64,000 bases of DNA from ZC4RG30 sp963812195 (lineage in GTDB: Bacteria; Pseudomonadota; Gammaproteobacteria; Steroidobacterales; Steroidobacteraceae). The stretch covers positions 93,958-157,957 of the forward strand of contig CAWEUI010000008.1 of assembly GCA_963812195.1 (NCBI GenBank), given 5' to 3'. The notes below the pieces were generated by a model, which saw only the letters and a list, made by a program, of their open reading frames with translations, was not told where the DNA came from and did no database searches. Of the stretch, positions 1-10,024 are shown in pieces (position 1 is the stretch's first letter; each line of letters opens with the position of its first letter). The position numbers and the translations under genes are program-made.

Positions 1-2
1 CC

Positions 3-224
3 AATGATTCCATCTACGGGTTGAATGGCGCGGTGTTCACGCCGGATCCGGACAAGGCCTACCAGGTCGCGCGCGAGCTGCGCACCGGATGCATCGGGCA
101 GAATGGTCTGCGCATGGACTTCATGGCGCCATACGGCGGCTTCAAGCAGTCGGGCATCGGCCGCGAAGGCGGGCCGGAGAATTTCCACGCCTTCACGGAA
201 ACGAAGACCATCCTTACCGACTAG
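3..224 (+). CDS. Aldehyde dehydrogenase family protein, C-terminal fragment
   Basis: Only the last 73 codons lie in the window; the reading frame enters at base 3 and runs to TAG at 222-224. The residues match the end of NAD(P)-dependent aldehyde dehydrogenases: the NDSIYGLNGAVFT stretch, then the GGFKQSGIGREGG motif near the C-terminus, which contributes to cofactor and oligomer contacts in the family. The catalytic Cys and Glu would lie upstream, outside the window, so the substrate cannot be inferred. The gene converges on the sensor kinase gene and the two overlap by 11 bases. Confidence 0.9.
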   Translation, partial: NDSIYGLNGAVFTPDPDKAYQVARELRTGCIGQNGLRMDFMAPYGGFKQSGIGREGGPENFHAFTETKTILTD

Positions 225-1597
225 CCGGCAGTGCCTGCCGCGCCAGACCGCGAACCGGCGCGGCCGGAAACCGCATCGTGAAGGCAGTGCCGCGCGGCGA
301 CAGCGCCTTCACGGAGATGAACCCACGATTTGCCTGAACCAGCTGGCGCGAAACGCTCAGACCCACCCCGGTGCCACCGCGCTTGGTGGTAAAGAACGGC
401 ACGAAGATGTTCTCGACATTGGCCGGATCGATTCCCGGTCCGTTGTCCAGGACCTGCAGAAGCACGCCTCCGCGCTCGTCCCGGGCACCCCGCAACCGGA
501 TATGGGCTTCGCGCTGCCCGCCGAGCGCATCGGCGGCATTGCGCAGCAGGTTGATCAGTACCTGCTCGATCTGGCGCTGGTCCACATGCAGCAGCAACTC
601 TCCGGCCGGACATTCCAGTTGCAGGACAATGCCCTTTTGCATGAGGTCCTCGGCCATCAGGACCTGTGCCCGCTGCAACAGGACCAGCGCATCGACATCC
701 TGCATTGAAGGCACCGGCATGCTGCCGAAGCTGCGGTACGCCTTGACGAACTCCAGCAGGCCGCTGCTGCGCGAGTGCACGGCGTTCACGCTGCGCAGCA
801 GGTCGTCCCTCTCGGCGCCGTCCGGCGCCGCGGACTCCGGTTGCGGGGAGGAAAGCGTCTCCTGGGCCAGCTTGCTCAGCGCAATGATCGGGGTAACGGA
901 ATTCATGATCTCGTGGGTCAACACACGGATCAGCTTCTGCCAGGATTCGATCTCGCGCTTTTCCAGCTCGTCACGAATGTTCTGGAATGAAACCAGCTTG
1001 TAGCGACGGCCGAGCAACGTGAAGGTGGTCGCATACATCACGATCTGCAACGGGTCATCGCCACTATGCACGCGCAGCAGATCGCGTCCGCCGTCATCCA
1101 GATTCTCCAGCAGCTCCGGCAGGCGCGGATCGAAGCGGGCCAGCGACTTGACCCGGTGTACATGCGGCAGGCCGAACAGCGCCTGCGCGGGTTCATTCAT
1201 CATCACGATCTGACCGTCTTCGTCGATGCTGACCAGCGCAATGCCCACGTGCTCGATGACAGCTTCCAGGTATTCGTGATTGGCGGCCTTCTGCAGGTTC
1301 AGGCGCTTGAATTCGCCGGTCAGGAGCCGGTACACGCGGTCCAGTTCGTCGGCAACACGACCCCGCTGCCGCGCCGGAATCGGCACCGAATAGTCCTGAT
1401 GGGCGATGGAGTTCAGGAACGCCGCCAGCTCACGCTGGCTGCGTTCCACGTACCAGACCAGCTCGCCCGCCACGAGCACCGCCAGCGCCAGGGCCACCAG
1501 CGGCGTCACCAGCCAGGGTGCGTCGAGCCACCCCCATATCGCAACGAAGAGGCAGGCCGCCAGCAGCACCACGCGCAGGGCCACCTGCAGCCGGAAG

Positions 1598-1611
<14 letters not shown>
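214..1611 (-). CDS. NtrY-like membrane sensor histidine kinase
   Basis: A 465-residue kinase likely to phosphorylate the sigma-54 activator encoded just upstream in the same operon. Two hydrophobic segments (about residues 9-27 and 31-52) anchor it in the inner membrane with almost no periplasmic loop. A HAMP/PAS-like region covers about 60-215. The phosphoacceptor His233 lies in VLTHEIMNSVTP, the NtrY/NtrB-type H box. The ATPase domain shows the N box (LINLLRNAADAL, about 352-363), the DNGPGI motif at 389-394 and GGTGVGLS at 412-419. Its ATG at 1611 lies inside the end of the regulator gene (14-base overlap), so translation is probably coupled. Lack of a sensory loop suggests it reads membrane or cytoplasmic cues; the signal is unknown. 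Confidence 0.92.
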
Positions 1612-2968
<1,357 letters not shown>

Positions 2969-2983
2969 GGCTCGGTACTTTGC

Positions 2984-3022
2984 GTTTCATATCGACACAT
3001 GGACATGTTTCATATCGGAACA
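2984..3022. promoter_or_regulatory. Tandem repeat upstream sites, probable activator-binding enhancer
   Basis: Two 17-base elements, CGTTTCATATCGACACA at about 2983-2999 and TGTTTCATATCGGAACA at 3006-3022, match at 14 of 17 positions and start 23 bases apart, about two helical turns. The second has dyad character (TGTT-N9-AACA). They lie roughly 110-150 bases upstream of the predicted sigma-54 start site, the usual place for NtrC-family enhancers. An AT-rich tract at about 3069-3095 lies between them and the promoter. Assignment to the adjacent regulator is inferred from position. Confidence 0.6.
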
Positions 3023-3105
3023 CAGGCACCTCGGACACTGCAATCGCGTACTGGAATGTCCCTGCAAGTTGTTATTTTTATTGATCATTTACGATGAACC
3101 AGGAA

Positions 3106-3121
3106 TTGGCACGAAGTTTGG
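3106..3121 (+). promoter_or_regulatory. Sigma-54 (-24/-12) promoter for the export operon
   Basis: The sequence TTGGCACG-AAGT-TTGG fits the sigma-54 consensus TTGGCACG-N4-TTGC with correct spacing; the only departure is G for C at the last position of the -12 element. With the -12 dinucleotide at 3120-3121, transcription would start near 3133. That is two or so bases before the ATG at 3135 of the adaptor gene, implying a leaderless or nearly leaderless mRNA. Confidence 0.78.
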
Positions 3122-3134
3122 ACTATTGCAGGTC

Positions 3135-4427
3135 ATGCCAATGGATCGGGTCATCGAAAGGAAGCGGCGCTCACCACTGCAGTGGGCGCTGCTGGCGGCC
3201 GGGGCGCTGGTCGCGGTCGTGGTGCTGTGGCAGCTCTCCACCCGTGTGGCGAGCTCCAGGCTGCGGGTGGACACCACGCGCCTGACCGTGGGCACCGTGC
3301 AGCAGGGCGAGTTCCGCGAGTACTACCCGTTTGACGGTACGGTCGAGCCGGCCGAAACCGTCTACCTGGACATCGAACAGGGCGGCCGGGTCGACCAGAT
3401 CTTCGTCGAGGGCGGCCAGCTGGTGAAGAAGGGCCAGCTGATCCTGCGCTTCTCCAATGCCGAGGCGCAGCGCCAGTCGATCGAAACCGAGACCCGCCTG
3501 CTCGAAACCCTGGATACGCAGCGCAATACCGAGTTCAACCGCGCGCAGAGCAACATCCAGCTGCAGGAGACCCTGCTGGACCTGAATCACCAGATCCAGG
3601 ACGCGCAGACGAAGTTCGACCGCTACAACGACCTGATGAAGGCACCCAACAGCCCGATCTCGCGCGAGGAGTTCGACAACCTGAGCCACCTGCTGCAGTA
3701 CCTGAAGGATCGTCGGGTACTGCTGAAGGAACGCATCAAGCAGGAGGACCTGCTCAGCGAAAACCAGATCGCGCAGGCCAAGAAGTCCATCACACGGCTC
3801 AACGAGAACCTGGAACTGCTCAACCGCATCGTGCAGGCACTGGACGTGCGCGCGCCGATCTCCGGCGAGCTGTCCACCATCGACGCCCAGATCGGCCAGA
3901 ACATCAATCGCGGCCAGCGCATCGGCCAGATCGACGTGCCCGGCACGTTCAAGATCCGCGCCAAGATCGACCAGTTCTACATCAGCCGGGTGCAGGTGGG
4001 CACGCCCGGCCACGTGAACCTGGACGGCCGCGACTGGGACGTGAAGGTGAAGAAGATCTACCCGGAAGTGAAGCAGAACACCTTCGAGGCCGATGTGGTC
4101 TTCGATGGTGATACACCGGCCACCATCAAGCGCGGCCAGTCCGTCAACGTGGAGCTGATCTTCGGCTCTCCCACCGAAACCCTGTACGTGCCGAAGGGCG
4201 GCTTCTACCAGGAGACCGGCGGGCGCTGGGTCTATCTCGTCTCGGCCGACGGCAAGACCGCGCGACGCGTCGACGTCAAGCTCGGCAGGCAGAATCCGCG
4301 CCAGGTCGAGGTCCTCGAGGGCCTGAAGAAGGGCGACCGGATCATCACCTCCGGCTACGACACTTACAACGAAGCCGACCAACTGAAATTCAGCGAAGCC
4401 ATCCCAACCCAACAGGACAAGCCATGA
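3135..4427 (+). CDS. HlyD/RND-type periplasmic adaptor of an ABC exporter
   Basis: A 430-residue membrane-fusion protein that should link the inner-membrane ABC permeases to an outer-membrane channel. A single N-terminal membrane anchor (about residues 13-35) is followed by a split biotinyl-lipoyl hairpin (DGTVEPAETVYLDIEQGG on entry, VRAPISGELS on return), a long alpha-helical coiled coil between them (about 100-235), then beta-barrel and membrane-proximal domains ending in KGDRIITSGYDTY. The frame is open much further upstream, but that part lacks any family similarity and overlaps the regulator gene. ATG 3135 (or 3141) places the anchor at the N-terminus. The stop overlaps the ATPase start as ATGA. 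It heads an operon driven by the sigma-54 promoter. The substrate is unknown. Confidence 0.9.
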   Translation: MPMDRVIERKRRSPLQWALLAAGALVAVVVLWQLSTRVASSRLRVDTTRLTVGTVQQGEFREYYPFDGTVEPAETVYLDIEQGGRVDQIFVEGGQLVKKGQLILRFSNAEAQRQSIETETRLLETLDTQRNTEFNRAQSNIQLQETLLDLNHQIQDAQTKFDRYNDLMKAPNSPISREEFDNLSHLLQYLKDRRVLLKERIKQEDLLSENQIAQAKKSITRLNENLELLNRIVQALDVRAPISGELSTIDAQIGQNINRGQRIGQIDVPGTFKIRAKIDQFYISRVQVGTPGHVNLDGRDWDVKVKKIYPEVKQNTFEADVVFDGDTPATIKRGQSVNVELIFGSPTETLYVPKGGFYQETGGRWVYLVSADGKTARRVDVKLGRQNPRQVEVLEGLKKGDRIITSGYDTYNEADQLKFSEAIPTQQDKP

Positions 4428-5107
4428 TCATCGAAACCGAGAATCTGAAGAAGGTGTACCTCACGGACGTGGTGGAGACGACGGCGGTCGATGGCATCAA
4501 CTTCACGCTCGATGAGGGCGAATTCGTTTCGGTGATGGGGCCGTCCGGCTGCGGCAAATCCACGTTGCTGCACCTGCTGGGCCTGATCGACAGCCCCTCG
4601 GACGGCGCCTACCGTTTCCTCGGCGAGGATGTCTCCAGCTATCCGGAAAGCCGCCGCGCGAAGATCCGCAAGGCGCACATCGGCTTCGTGTTCCAGAGCT
4701 TCAACCTGATCGATGAGCTGACCGTCTACGAGAACGTGGAGTTGCCGCTGGTCTACGCCAATACGCCCCACGGCGAACGCAGGGGGCGCGTCGAGGCCGT
4801 ACTCGAGAAGATGGACATCGCCCACCGGCGCGACCATTTCCCGGCGCAGCTCTCCGGTGGCCAGCAGCAGCGCGTCGCGGTGGCACGCGCCTTGGTCAAC
4901 AAGCCGAATCTGATCCTCGCCGACGAACCCACCGGCAACCTCGACTCCGAGCACGGCGACGAGGTCATGAAGTTGCTGCTCAACCTGAACGAGGAAGGCA
5001 CGACCATCCTGATGGTCACGCACTCTCCCGCCAATGCCCAGTTCAGCAGCCGGATCGTGAATCTGCTCGACGGCAGGATCGTCTCGGACAAGACACAGGA
5101 GCGCTAG
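4424..5107 (+). CDS. ABC transporter ATP-binding protein (MacB/LolD class)
   Basis: A 227-residue nucleotide-binding subunit that powers the two permeases encoded next. Walker A is GPSGCGKS (39-46), the Q loop is FVFQSFNL, the signature is LSGGQQQR (143-150), Walker B is LILADE (163-168), followed by the D loop GNLDS and the switch His in MVTHS. These are the hallmarks of the type VII (mechanotransmission) ABC family that works with FtsX/MacB-fold permeases and HlyD adaptors. Start ATG overlaps the adaptor stop by four bases. Confidence 0.93.
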   Translation: MIIETENLKKVYLTDVVETTAVDGINFTLDEGEFVSVMGPSGCGKSTLLHLLGLIDSPSDGAYRFLGEDVSSYPESRRAKIRKAHIGFVFQSFNLIDELTVYENVELPLVYANTPHGERRGRVEAVLEKMDIAHRRDHFPAQLSGGQQQRVAVARALVNKPNLILADEPTGNLDSEHGDEVMKLLLNLNEEGTTILMVTHSPANAQFSSRIVNLLDGRIVSDKTQER

Positions 5108-5111
5108 GATC

Positions 5112-7556
5112 GTGCGCAACTACATCGTCGTGCTGCTTCGCAACCTGCGGCGCGAACGACTGTATGCGGCGATCAACATTGCCGGGCTCTCGCTGGGCAT
5201 CGCCTGCTGCCTGATCCTCGGCCTTTTCCTGACCAGTGAGCTCACTTACGACCAGCATTTCAAGGGCTATCAGAACATCTACCGCGTGGTCAACGAAGTC
5301 AGCTCCGGCGGCGCCACCGACAAGTTCGGGTACACCTCGCCGGCACTCGGCCCGATGATGGCCGAGGAATACCCCAACGCCATCAAGGCCTATGTTCGCT
5401 TCCGCAGCAATGCCAACGGCAGCGATGTCGCCGTGCGCCATGGTGACAAGCTGTTCTTCTGGAAGAACAGCTACTTCGTGGACCCCGACGTGTTCCAGGT
5501 GCTGTCGCACCGGATCATCTATGGCGATCCGAAGACCGCGCTTCAGGACGGCGGCAATATTGCGATCAGCGAGACGGTGGCGAGGAAATACTTCGGCGAT
5601 GCGAACCCGCTCGGCCAGATGCTGACCATGGACTCCGGCAACTCCAGCAAGATATCGCTGGTATTTGCCGACCTGCCCGCCAACACGCACCTGAAGTACG
5701 ACCTGCTGTTCTCCAACAACCTGCCGTTCCTGCGCACCTCCGACAGCCCGACGCAGCGGCGGCAGCAACTGCTCAACCTTACCGACTACACCTACCTGCA
5801 GATGGCTCCGTCGTTCAGGCCATCGGACTGGACGAAGATGAACGATGCCTTCACCGCCAAGTACATGAGCGACATCATGGCTTCTGTCCACGGTTCGTGG
5901 CGCAGCTGGCTGCAGCCGATCCGCGAGACACATCTGCAGACCGAGGTACGCGACGATCTGCCGGCCGGCAACCGCCTGTACCTGTACGGTTGTGCGGCGG
6001 TGGCATTGATCATCCTGATCATCGCCTGCATCAACTACATGAACCTGGCCACTGCGCGCGCCACCCGCCGCGCCCGTTCCATCGGCATCCGCAAGATCCT
6101 CGGCGCCAGCCGCGGCATGCTGGCAGTGCAGTTCCTCGGCGAGGCCGTGATGTTCGCGCTGATCGGGCTGGTACTGGGTGCAGTGATCGTCGAGGTGGTG
6201 CTCAAATTCACGCCCATCAACGCGCTGATGGGCCAGCAGGTCAGTTTCGATCTGCTGCATCAACCCCGGCTCGCGCTGTGGCTGCTGGGCCTGGCCGTGG
6301 CAATGGGACTGGTCGCCGGTGCCTACCCGGCCCTCTACCTCTCCTCATGGGCGCCGCTGACCGCGCTGACGGGCAAGCACCTGGCGGGCAAGGGCAACCT
6401 GCGCATGCGTGAGGCGCTGGTGCTGCTGCAGTTCACCATTTCGGCCGCGGCCATCGCCAGTACCCTGCTGATGATGGCGCAGATGCACTACATCGCCAAC
6501 AAGCCGCTGGGCTTCCAGAAACACAATCGCATGGTGGTGAGCATGCGCGGGGCCTCGACCATCAACAAGGCCGACTCGATCCGCAACGAGCTGCTGCGCG
6601 ACAGCCACATCCATGGCGTCGCCATCGCCGGCGTCATGCCCGGCCGACCGATGTCGCTGATGCTGGCACAGATCGAAAAGGCCGACGGCAGCATTGCTCC
6701 ATCGCAATTCAACAATATGCCGATAGGTCAGGACTTCGAAAAGGTGATGGGGCTGAAGATCCTGCAGGGCCGCGACCTGTCCTCACGCCTGCTGACCGAC
6801 GTGGGATCGAACATGCTGGTCAACCAGGCCCTGGTGAAGAAGATGGGCTGGAGCAACCCGCTCGGCAAGCACATACAGCTCGGAGCAAACAGGGGCCGGG
6901 TGGTCGGTGTGGTGCAGGACTTCAACTTCAAGTCGCTGCGCACGCTCATCGAGCCGCTCATCATGTATCCGCTGGACATGGACACGACCAAGACCAACGA
7001 GATCTATCGCTCGTTCCTGATGGACTACCTGGTGCTGGACGTCGCGCCCGACAACATCGGCTCGACCCTGGCCTACGTGAAGAAGGTGATGGCCGATGCC
7101 GATCCGCGCCATCCGCTGGAGTACACGTTTCTCGACGCCGACCTGGATGCGCTGTACAAGTCCGAGACCGCGCTGACCCGGCTGATCGCCATCTTTGCCG
7201 CGGTCAGCATCTTCATCGCCTGCCTGGGCCTGTTCGGGTTGGCCGCCTTCACCACCGAGCAGCGCACCCGCGAGATCGGCACGCGCAAGGTGCTGGGCGC
7301 CACCAGCTGGCAGATCGTGCGTCTGCTGGCCAGGCCCATCATGGTGCTGGTGCTCATCGCCTCGGTACTGGCGGCCGTGGCCTCATACTTTGCCATCGAT
7401 GAGTGGCTGACCAGCTTCGCGTACCGGGCCGGCATCAATCCGCTCATATTCGTGCTGGCGCTGACGATTGCCGCCGTGGTCGCGTTCGTGACCGTGGCGC
7501 TGCAGTCCTGGAAGACCGCCAGCGCGGATCCGGTCGGCGCCCTGCGGCAGGTCTAG
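5112..7556 (+). CDS. ABC permease with two FtsX/MacB domains, copy 1
   Basis: An 814-residue inner-membrane permease starting at GTG 5112, five bases after the ATPase stop. The order is N-terminal membrane helix (about 18-38), a large MacB-type periplasmic domain, a three-helix FtsX block (from about 290, ALIILIIACINYMNLATARATRRARSIGIRKILGAS), a fourth central helix, a second periplasmic domain, and a second FtsX block near the C-terminus with the matching EIGTRKVLGAT coupling helix. Each polypeptide is therefore a double-length permease, as in Bacteroidetes-style systems, rather than the 4-helix MacB monomer. It has a closely related tandem copy immediately downstream. Confidence 0.92.
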   Translation: MRNYIVVLLRNLRRERLYAAINIAGLSLGIACCLILGLFLTSELTYDQHFKGYQNIYRVVNEVSSGGATDKFGYTSPALGPMMAEEYPNAIKAYVRFRSNANGSDVAVRHGDKLFFWKNSYFVDPDVFQVLSHRIIYGDPKTALQDGGNIAISETVARKYFGDANPLGQMLTMDSGNSSKISLVFADLPANTHLKYDLLFSNNLPFLRTSDSPTQRRQQLLNLTDYTYLQMAPSFRPSDWTKMNDAFTAKYMSDIMASVHGSWRSWLQPIRETHLQTEVRDDLPAGNRLYLYGCAAVALIILIIACINYMNLATARATRRARSIGIRKILGASRGMLAVQFLGEAVMFALIGLVLGAVIVEVVLKFTPINALMGQQVSFDLLHQPRLALWLLGLAVAMGLVAGAYPALYLSSWAPLTALTGKHLAGKGNLRMREALVLLQFTISAAAIASTLLMMAQMHYIANKPLGFQKHNRMVVSMRGASTINKADSIRNELLRDSHIHGVAIAGVMPGRPMSLMLAQIEKADGSIAPSQFNNMPIGQDFEKVMGLKILQGRDLSSRLLTDVGSNMLVNQALVKKMGWSNPLGKHIQLGANRGRVVGVVQDFNFKSLRTLIEPLIMYPLDMDTTKTNEIYRSFLMDYLVLDVAPDNIGSTLAYVKKVMADADPRHPLEYTFLDADLDALYKSETALTRLIAIFAAVSIFIACLGLFGLAAFTTEQRTREIGTRKVLGATSWQIVRLLARPIMVLVLIASVLAAVASYFAIDEWLTSFAYRAGINPLIFVLALTIAAVVAFVTVALQSWKTASADPVGALRQV

Positions 7557-7568
7557 GAGGAATCAGCC

Positions 7569-10016
7569 ATGCGCAACTACTTCGTCGTGCTGTTCCGCAA
7601 CCTGCGCCGCGAGCGACTGTATGCCGCGATCAACATCGCCGGCCTTTCCCTCGGCATTGCCTGCTGCCTGATCCTCGGCCTGTTCCTGAAGAGCGAACTG
7701 ACCTACGACCAGCACTTCGAGGGCTATCAGAACATCTACCGTGTCGTGAACGAGTTCACCACGAACGGCGCCAATGACAAGTTCGCGGTGACCTCCCCTG
7801 CGCTGGGACCGATGATGGCCGATGAGTATCCGGCCGCCATCAAGGCCTACGTTCGCTTCCGGAGCAATACCGGTCAAGGCGGCGGCATAGCCATACGCCA
7901 CGGTGACAAGCTCTTCTTCTGGAAGAACAGCTACTTCGTCGATCCCAACGTGTTCGAAGTTCTGAAGCACAAGATCATCCATGGCGATCCGAAAACCGCA
8001 TTGCAGAACGGAGGAAGCGTTGCCATCAGCGAAGCAGTAGCCAGGAAGTATTTCGGCAACGAGGACCCCATCGGCCAGACTCTGACGACGGACTCGGGTG
8101 ACACCAACAAGATCACGCTGGTGTTCGCCGACCTGCCTGCCAACACTCACCTGAAATACGACCTGCTGTTCTCCAACAACCTGCCGTATCTGAGGACTTC
8201 GGACGATCCCGGCATCCGCCGTCGACAGCTCACGGGCATCGGCATCTATACCTACCTGCAGATGGCCCCGTCGTTCCAACCCACCGACTGGAAGCGGATG
8301 AATGACGAGTTCGTGGCCAAGTACATGGCGGACACGCTGCAGTCCTTCCACGGAACGTTCCGCAGCTGGCTGCAGCCGCTGAGCGAGGTGCATCTGCAGA
8401 CGGAAGTGCGCGATGACCTTCCCACAGGCAACCGCCTGTACCTGTACGGCTGCGCGGCGGTGGCATTGATCATCCTGATCATCGCCTGCATCAACTACAT
8501 GAACCTGGCCACGGCTCGCGCCACCCGCCGTGCGCGCTCCATCGGCATCCGCAAGATCCTCGGCGCCAGCCGCGGCATGCTGGCAGTGCAGTTCCTCGGC
8601 GAGGCCGTGATGTTCGCGCTGATCGCACTGGTACTTGGCGCGGCAGTCGTCGAGGTGGTACTGAAATTCACGCCTATCAACGCGCTGATGGGCCAGCAGG
8701 TCAGTTTCGATCTGCTGCACCAACCCCAGCTCGCGCTGTGGCTGCTGGGCCTGACGGTTGCGATGGGCCTGGTCGCCGGCGCCTATCCGGCCTTCTACCT
8801 GTCCTCCTGGGCACCGCTGACCGCGCTGACGGGAAAGCACCTGGCGGGCAAGGGCAACCTGCGCATGCGTGAGGCGCTGGTGCTGCTGCAGTTCACCATT
8901 TCGGCGGCGGCCATCGCCAGTACCCTGCTGATGATGGCGCAGATGCACTACATCGCCAACAAGCCGCTGGGCTTCCAGAAGCACAACCGGATGGTGGTCA
9001 CCATGCGCGGGGCTTCGACCATCGACAAGGCCGACTCGATCCGCAACGAGCTGCTGCGCGACAGCCACATCCATGGCGTCGCCATCGCCGGCGTGCTGCC
9101 CGGACAGGGAATGCCTGTCAACGTCTCGCAGATCGAGAACCAGGACGGCAGCACGGTGCCTTCGCAGTTCATCAATTTCCCGATTGGCGAGGATTTCGAA
9201 AAGGTGCTGGGTCTGAAGATCGTACAGGGCCGCGACCTGTCCTCACACCTGCTGACCGACGTGGGATCGAACATGCTGGTCAATCAGGCCCTGGTGAAGA
9301 AGATGGGCTGGACCGACCCGATTGGCAAGCACATCCTGGTTCGCGGCGAGAGCGGCCGCGTGGTCGGCGTCGTGCAGGACTTCAACTTCAAGTCGCTGCA
9401 CTCGAAGATCGAACCGGCGATCATGTATCGACTGAGCATGGACCTGTCGCGAGTGCCCGAGCTGCAGAAGCCTTTCGTTCAGTTCTATCTCGTGCTGGAC
9501 GTCGCGCCGGACGGCATGGGCAAGACCCTGTCCTACGTGCAGAAGGTAATGGCCGGTGCCGATCCGCGCCATCCGCTGGAGTACACCTTTCTCGACGCCG
9601 ACCTGGATGCGCTGTACAAGTCCGAGACCGAGCTGACGCGGCTGATCGCCATCTTCTCCGCCGTCAGCATCTTCATCGCCTGCCTGGGACTGTTCGGGCT
9701 GGCCGCCTTCACCACCGAGCAGCGCACCCGCGAGATCGGCACGCGCAAGGTGCTGGGCGCCACCAGCTGGCAAATCGTGCGGCTGCTGGCCAGGCCCATC
9801 ATGGTGCTGGTGCTCATCGCCTCGGTGCTGGCGGCCGTGGCATCGTACTTCGCCATCGACGAATGGCTGACCAGCTTCGCCTACAAGGCGGGTATCAACC
9901 CGTTGTATTTCCTGCTGGCACTGGCCGTTGCCGCCATCGTGGCTTTCGTCACCGTGGCACTGCAGTCCTGGAAGACCGCCAGTGCCGATCCCGTGAACGC
10001 TTTGCGACAAGATTAG
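7569..10016 (+). CDS. ABC permease with two FtsX/MacB domains, copy 2
   Basis: An 815-residue paralogue of the preceding gene, separated by 12 bases that hold a clear AGGAGG-like ribosome-binding site (taggaggaatcagccATG). Domain order is the same as in copy 1. Membrane and coupling-helix segments are almost identical to copy 1 even at the DNA level, whereas parts of the two periplasmic domains differ (for example the stretches after KADS...GV and around the second periplasmic loop). The two may form a heterodimer with shared membrane core and distinct periplasmic faces. Its stop is nine bases before the next gene, which probably belongs to the operon. Confidence 0.92.
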   Translation: MRNYFVVLFRNLRRERLYAAINIAGLSLGIACCLILGLFLKSELTYDQHFEGYQNIYRVVNEFTTNGANDKFAVTSPALGPMMADEYPAAIKAYVRFRSNTGQGGGIAIRHGDKLFFWKNSYFVDPNVFEVLKHKIIHGDPKTALQNGGSVAISEAVARKYFGNEDPIGQTLTTDSGDTNKITLVFADLPANTHLKYDLLFSNNLPYLRTSDDPGIRRRQLTGIGIYTYLQMAPSFQPTDWKRMNDEFVAKYMADTLQSFHGTFRSWLQPLSEVHLQTEVRDDLPTGNRLYLYGCAAVALIILIIACINYMNLATARATRRARSIGIRKILGASRGMLAVQFLGEAVMFALIALVLGAAVVEVVLKFTPINALMGQQVSFDLLHQPQLALWLLGLTVAMGLVAGAYPAFYLSSWAPLTALTGKHLAGKGNLRMREALVLLQFTISAAAIASTLLMMAQMHYIANKPLGFQKHNRMVVTMRGASTIDKADSIRNELLRDSHIHGVAIAGVLPGQGMPVNVSQIENQDGSTVPSQFINFPIGEDFEKVLGLKIVQGRDLSSHLLTDVGSNMLVNQALVKKMGWTDPIGKHILVRGESGRVVGVVQDFNFKSLHSKIEPAIMYRLSMDLSRVPELQKPFVQFYLVLDVAPDGMGKTLSYVQKVMAGADPRHPLEYTFLDADLDALYKSETELTRLIAIFSAVSIFIACLGLFGLAAFTTEQRTREIGTRKVLGATSWQIVRLLARPIMVLVLIASVLAAVASYFAIDEWLTSFAYKAGINPLYFLLALAVAAIVAFVTVALQSWKTASADPVNALRQD

Positions 10017-10024
10017 GAGAACCC

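Larger units (their letters stand above)
5112..10016 (+). repeat. Tandem gene duplication (two permease genes, about 2.46 kb unit)
   Basis: The two permease genes are direct repeats with a period of about 2457-2460 bases. Long tracts are nearly identical at nucleotide level, for instance 5997-6165 against 8457-8625, 6361-6620 against 8821-9080, and 7120-7420 against 9580-9880. Intervening periplasmic-domain tracts are visibly diverged. The mosaic pattern fits an old duplication homogenised by gene conversion in the membrane-domain segments, though strong purifying selection on those segments would also contribute. Confidence 0.85.

Noticed and set aside
7563..9074. Minus-strand open frame of about 503 codons over the second permease
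   Set aside because: It mirrors similar antisense sequence over the first permease, as expected for duplicated DNA, and has no signals of its own.
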